In this document: positions 62,221 through 64,000 of the stretch, in pieces
How the letters are laid out: every line of letters starts with the position of its first letter
How positions within the stretch are numbered: position 1 is the stretch's first letter
Source of the DNA: Carnobacterium viridans
GTDB taxonomy: Bacteria > Bacillota > Bacilli > Lactobacillales > Carnobacteriaceae
Direction of reading: 5' to 3'
NCBI RefSeq assembly: GCF_900102725.1
Contig: NZ_FNJW01000008.1
Location: 2,392,501-2,456,500, forward strand
Length of the DNA: 64,000 nt
Translations under genes and position numbers: made by a program
Notes under the pieces: model-generated
Seen by the model: only the letters and a program-made list of their open reading frames with translations
What the model was told of the DNA's origin: nothing
Database searches by the model: none

Positions 62221-62355
62221 GTGTTTTATGTAATTAGTAAAGATTTACCCACAGTCGCCATGTTCGTTCAGATAAGCCGAGCATATGCGTTCAGAAAGAC
62301 GTTACTAGACAAAGGTTTAGTAGCAATCGTGATACAGACTGACAAGGAGGAATAA
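62221..62355 (+). CDS. Very small early phage protein, copy 2
   Basis: Same as 28,032-28,166, 44 residues, GTG start. Confidence 0.5.
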   Translation: MFYVISKDLPTVAMFVQISRAYAFRKTLLDKGLVAIVIQTDKEE

Positions 62356-62358
62356 ACG

Positions 62359-62595
62359 ATGACAATTGGAGAATTAAAAGAGCTTTTAAAAGACAGTGAA
62401 GATATAGACGTGGTACTTGTGGAAATTGGTGGTAGTAGATTGACCGGAGGAGATATTCGTGTTGTGGATGGCGCTGAAAAAATAACTGAAAAAGGATTTG
62501 CTATATTTTGTAATTCTGTTGAACCTACAGAAGAAGAAATAGAAGATTGGAAATTTATCCATAAATCTTTAGTTATCAAGGAGGAAAACAATTGA
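62359..62595 (+). CDS. Early phage protein, paralogue of 37,223 gene, copy 2
   Basis: Identical to the 78-residue product at 28,170. Confidence 0.65.
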   Translation: MTIGELKELLKDSEDIDVVLVEIGGSRLTGGDIRVVDGAEKITEKGFAIFCNSVEPTEEEIEDWKFIHKSLVIKEENN

Positions 62596-62846
62596 CATAC
62601 AAACTAAACGGAATCAATTATACAGAAATGTTGGTGACGGATGAAGAGTTGGCGGTGGTTAGGGCGATGAGAGAAAAGGATGCAAAAATAAACGTATTCG
62701 TAAATCGTAAGAACGAAAAAGAAGCTGTGGAATATGCGAATAGTTTTCCTAAAGTAGATGAAGCACTATCTGTAGCCGGCAGTGATTTCTTTTATAGCTC
62801 TAATGTAAAAACGGGTGTTTTTGCTAATTACGAAAAAAAAGACTAA
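62592..62846 (+). CDS. Early phage protein, unknown, copy 2
   Basis: Identical to the 84-residue product at 28,403; TTGA overlap retained. Confidence 0.6.
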   Translation: MTYKLNGINYTEMLVTDEELAVVRAMREKDAKINVFVNRKNEKEAVEYANSFPKVDEALSVAGSDFFYSSNVKTGVFANYEKKD

Positions 62847-62921
62847 AAGGATCCCACTCCAATTAGTCCGATACGTTAATAAGTTACCCATAGTTTACCA
62901 CATGAAAGGCGGTAAATAAAT

Positions 62922-63122
62922 ATGTTTGAAGAATTACCACGATTTTTATTAGATCCACCAGAAGACAGACCCATCGCATTTGATTGGAATCAATCAGAAA
63001 TTTATCCAGGTGATGAAGTTTATACAATCATGGAAGAAACCGGAAAAGTAGTCCTAGTGTTAAAAGAGGACTTGGAAAATTATATTGAAAATCAATTTGG
63101 GGAAGCGGAGGTTATGCAGTAA
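62922..63122 (+). CDS. Early phage protein, unknown, copy 2
   Basis: Identical to the 66-residue product at 28,733. Confidence 0.6.
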   Translation: MFEELPRFLLDPPEDRPIAFDWNQSEIYPGDEVYTIMEETGKVVLVLKEDLENYIENQFGEAEVMQ

Positions 63123-63598
63123 TGAATTTATACAAACTAACACAAAACTATCAAAATGTACTAGAAATTGCTGAACAATTAGATGCTGAAACGTTAAAAG
63201 ACACACTAGATTCAATTGACGAAGCTATTAATGACAAAGTTGAAAACACTGCTTACGTGATTAAACAATTAGGTGCAAATGTAGATGCTTATGCAAGTGA
63301 AATTAAACGGATGCAAGCTGCTAAGTCAGCGATGGAAAACAATGCTAAAAACTTAAAACTTTACATCCAAGAGTCAATGGAAAAAGTTGGATTGGACAAG
63401 GTGCAAGGCAAATTAATCAAAGTGGCCATCCAGAAAAACCAGCCAAGTGTAGTGGTAACTGATGAAAAGAAACTATCTAAGTATTTCATTGAACAGCCGC
63501 CACAATTGAATAAAACGATCCTTAAAGAAGATTTGAATAATGGCGTAAAAGTAGACGGTGCTGAGTTACAAAGCACTAGAAGTATTCGGATTAGATAA
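63122..63598 (+). CDS. Siphovirus Gp157 family protein, copy 2
   Basis: Identical to the 158-residue product at 28,933. Confidence 0.85.
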   Translation: MNLYKLTQNYQNVLEIAEQLDAETLKDTLDSIDEAINDKVENTAYVIKQLGANVDAYASEIKRMQAAKSAMENNAKNLKLYIQESMEKVGLDKVQGKLIKVAIQKNQPSVVVTDEKKLSKYFIEQPPQLNKTILKEDLNNGVKVDGAELQSTRSIRIR

Positions 63599-63613
63599 GG
63601 GAGGTGAGAAAGA

Positions 63614-64000
63614 TTGGAAGTAATGAAAGCAACCGATATTAAAAAATATCAAAATTGGTCATGCATTATTTATTCCGAACCAGGCATAGGTAAAAACAAC
63701 CATGATTAAATCATTAACTGGTAAAACGATTGTGTTTTCTATCGATGGCATGTATCAAGTTCTTCACAATTTGGAGAACGTTGACATCATAACAATGGAC
63801 GCACAAGAACCAAATAAAGAATTAGGTAACTTTTACCGCTTTGTTGTAAAGAACAAAGACGAGTATGACAACATCGTAATCGATAACTTATCAACGTTCC
63901 AAAAGTTCTGGTTAAATGCACAAGCAACATTATCCAAAAGCGGCATGCCAGAAATAAAAGATTATGGAGTAATCGATAGAGTGCTACTTGATTTCATCGC
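63614..64000 (+). pseudogene. Phage AAA ATPase, copy 2, frameshifted and cut by the window end
   Basis: Matches 29,425 onward, but TAAAAC has become TAAAAAC (A5 at 63,692-63,696). Translation from TTG reads SEPGIGKNNHD and stops at 63,709 after 31 residues, inside Walker A. The downstream sequence is otherwise unchanged to the window end, so the change is recent or a sequencing error in a homopolymer. Confidence 0.85.

Larger units (their letters stand above)
57806..64000. mobile_element. Second tandem copy of the prophage (left 6.2 kb, open at window end)
   Basis: Repeats 23,617 onward with an offset of 34,189 bp. By comparing encoded proteins and spacer text I see one change, A5 instead of A4 at 63,692-63,696. 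Continues past the window. Confidence 0.93.

Overview
The window is low-GC Firmicute DNA from the Lactobacillales. Gene content and order (telA/xpaC, nudF-mtnN, luxS, rpsD-GAF-ezrA-cysteine desulfurase-thiI, rex, tpx, T-box-valS-folC, radC) fit a Carnobacterium-like or enterococcal host. The genus is inferred from recalled similarity, not measured.

Positions 1-23,616 are chromosome: small housekeeping and stress operons separated by clear hairpin terminators. Highlights are an rpsD leader with a near-consensus promoter, a T-box riboswitch before valS, and a perfect 36-bp palindrome containing a Rex box in front of rex. Two related inverted-repeat elements (about 14,117-14,563 and 16,340-16,496) flank an amidohydrolase gene. 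thiI carries a +1 frameshift at about 13,684.

Positions 23,617-57,805 are a complete siphovirus-type prophage inserted in radC after codon 157, which removes the JAB/MPN catalytic half of RadC. Its order is: large serine integrase; lysogeny module (DUF4352-type membrane protein, ImmA-like protease, cI-type repressor) divergent from a Cro-like gene; small early genes; Gp157, AAA ATPase and DUF669; a GTTACAA iteron cluster (candidate origin); a putative archaeo-eukaryotic-type primase; an SF1 helicase; a RuvC-like nuclease; an orphan DNA methyltransferase; many small genes; an ArpU-like late regulator; HNH nuclease; portal; minor head protein; large terminase; scaffold; capsid; connectors; tail genes with a -1 frameshift in the G/GT chaperones; tape measure; Dit; Tal; a beta-helix tail spike; holin; and a four-module endolysin. 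Portal and minor head genes precede the large terminase, the reverse of the usual order, and I found no small terminase gene.

From 57,806 to the window end the prophage starts again with a period of exactly 34,189 bp. The middle junction is an attP-like site with a 6-bp inverted repeat centred where the two copies begin to match. I noticed one difference in the 6.2 kb of second copy shown: an extra A in the Walker-A region of the AAA ATPase gene (63,692-63,696), which truncates it. The locus is therefore either a true tandem double lysogen or an assembly that ran into circular or concatemeric phage DNA. Single-base frameshifts at thiI, 35,969-36,159 and 63,692 leave homopolymer or sequencing error open.

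The least explained items are the N-terminal ~400 residues of the primase-like protein with its adjacent iterons, the tRNA-like element before the packaging genes, the antisense-facing terminators beside the integrase, and the dispersed inverted-repeat element.
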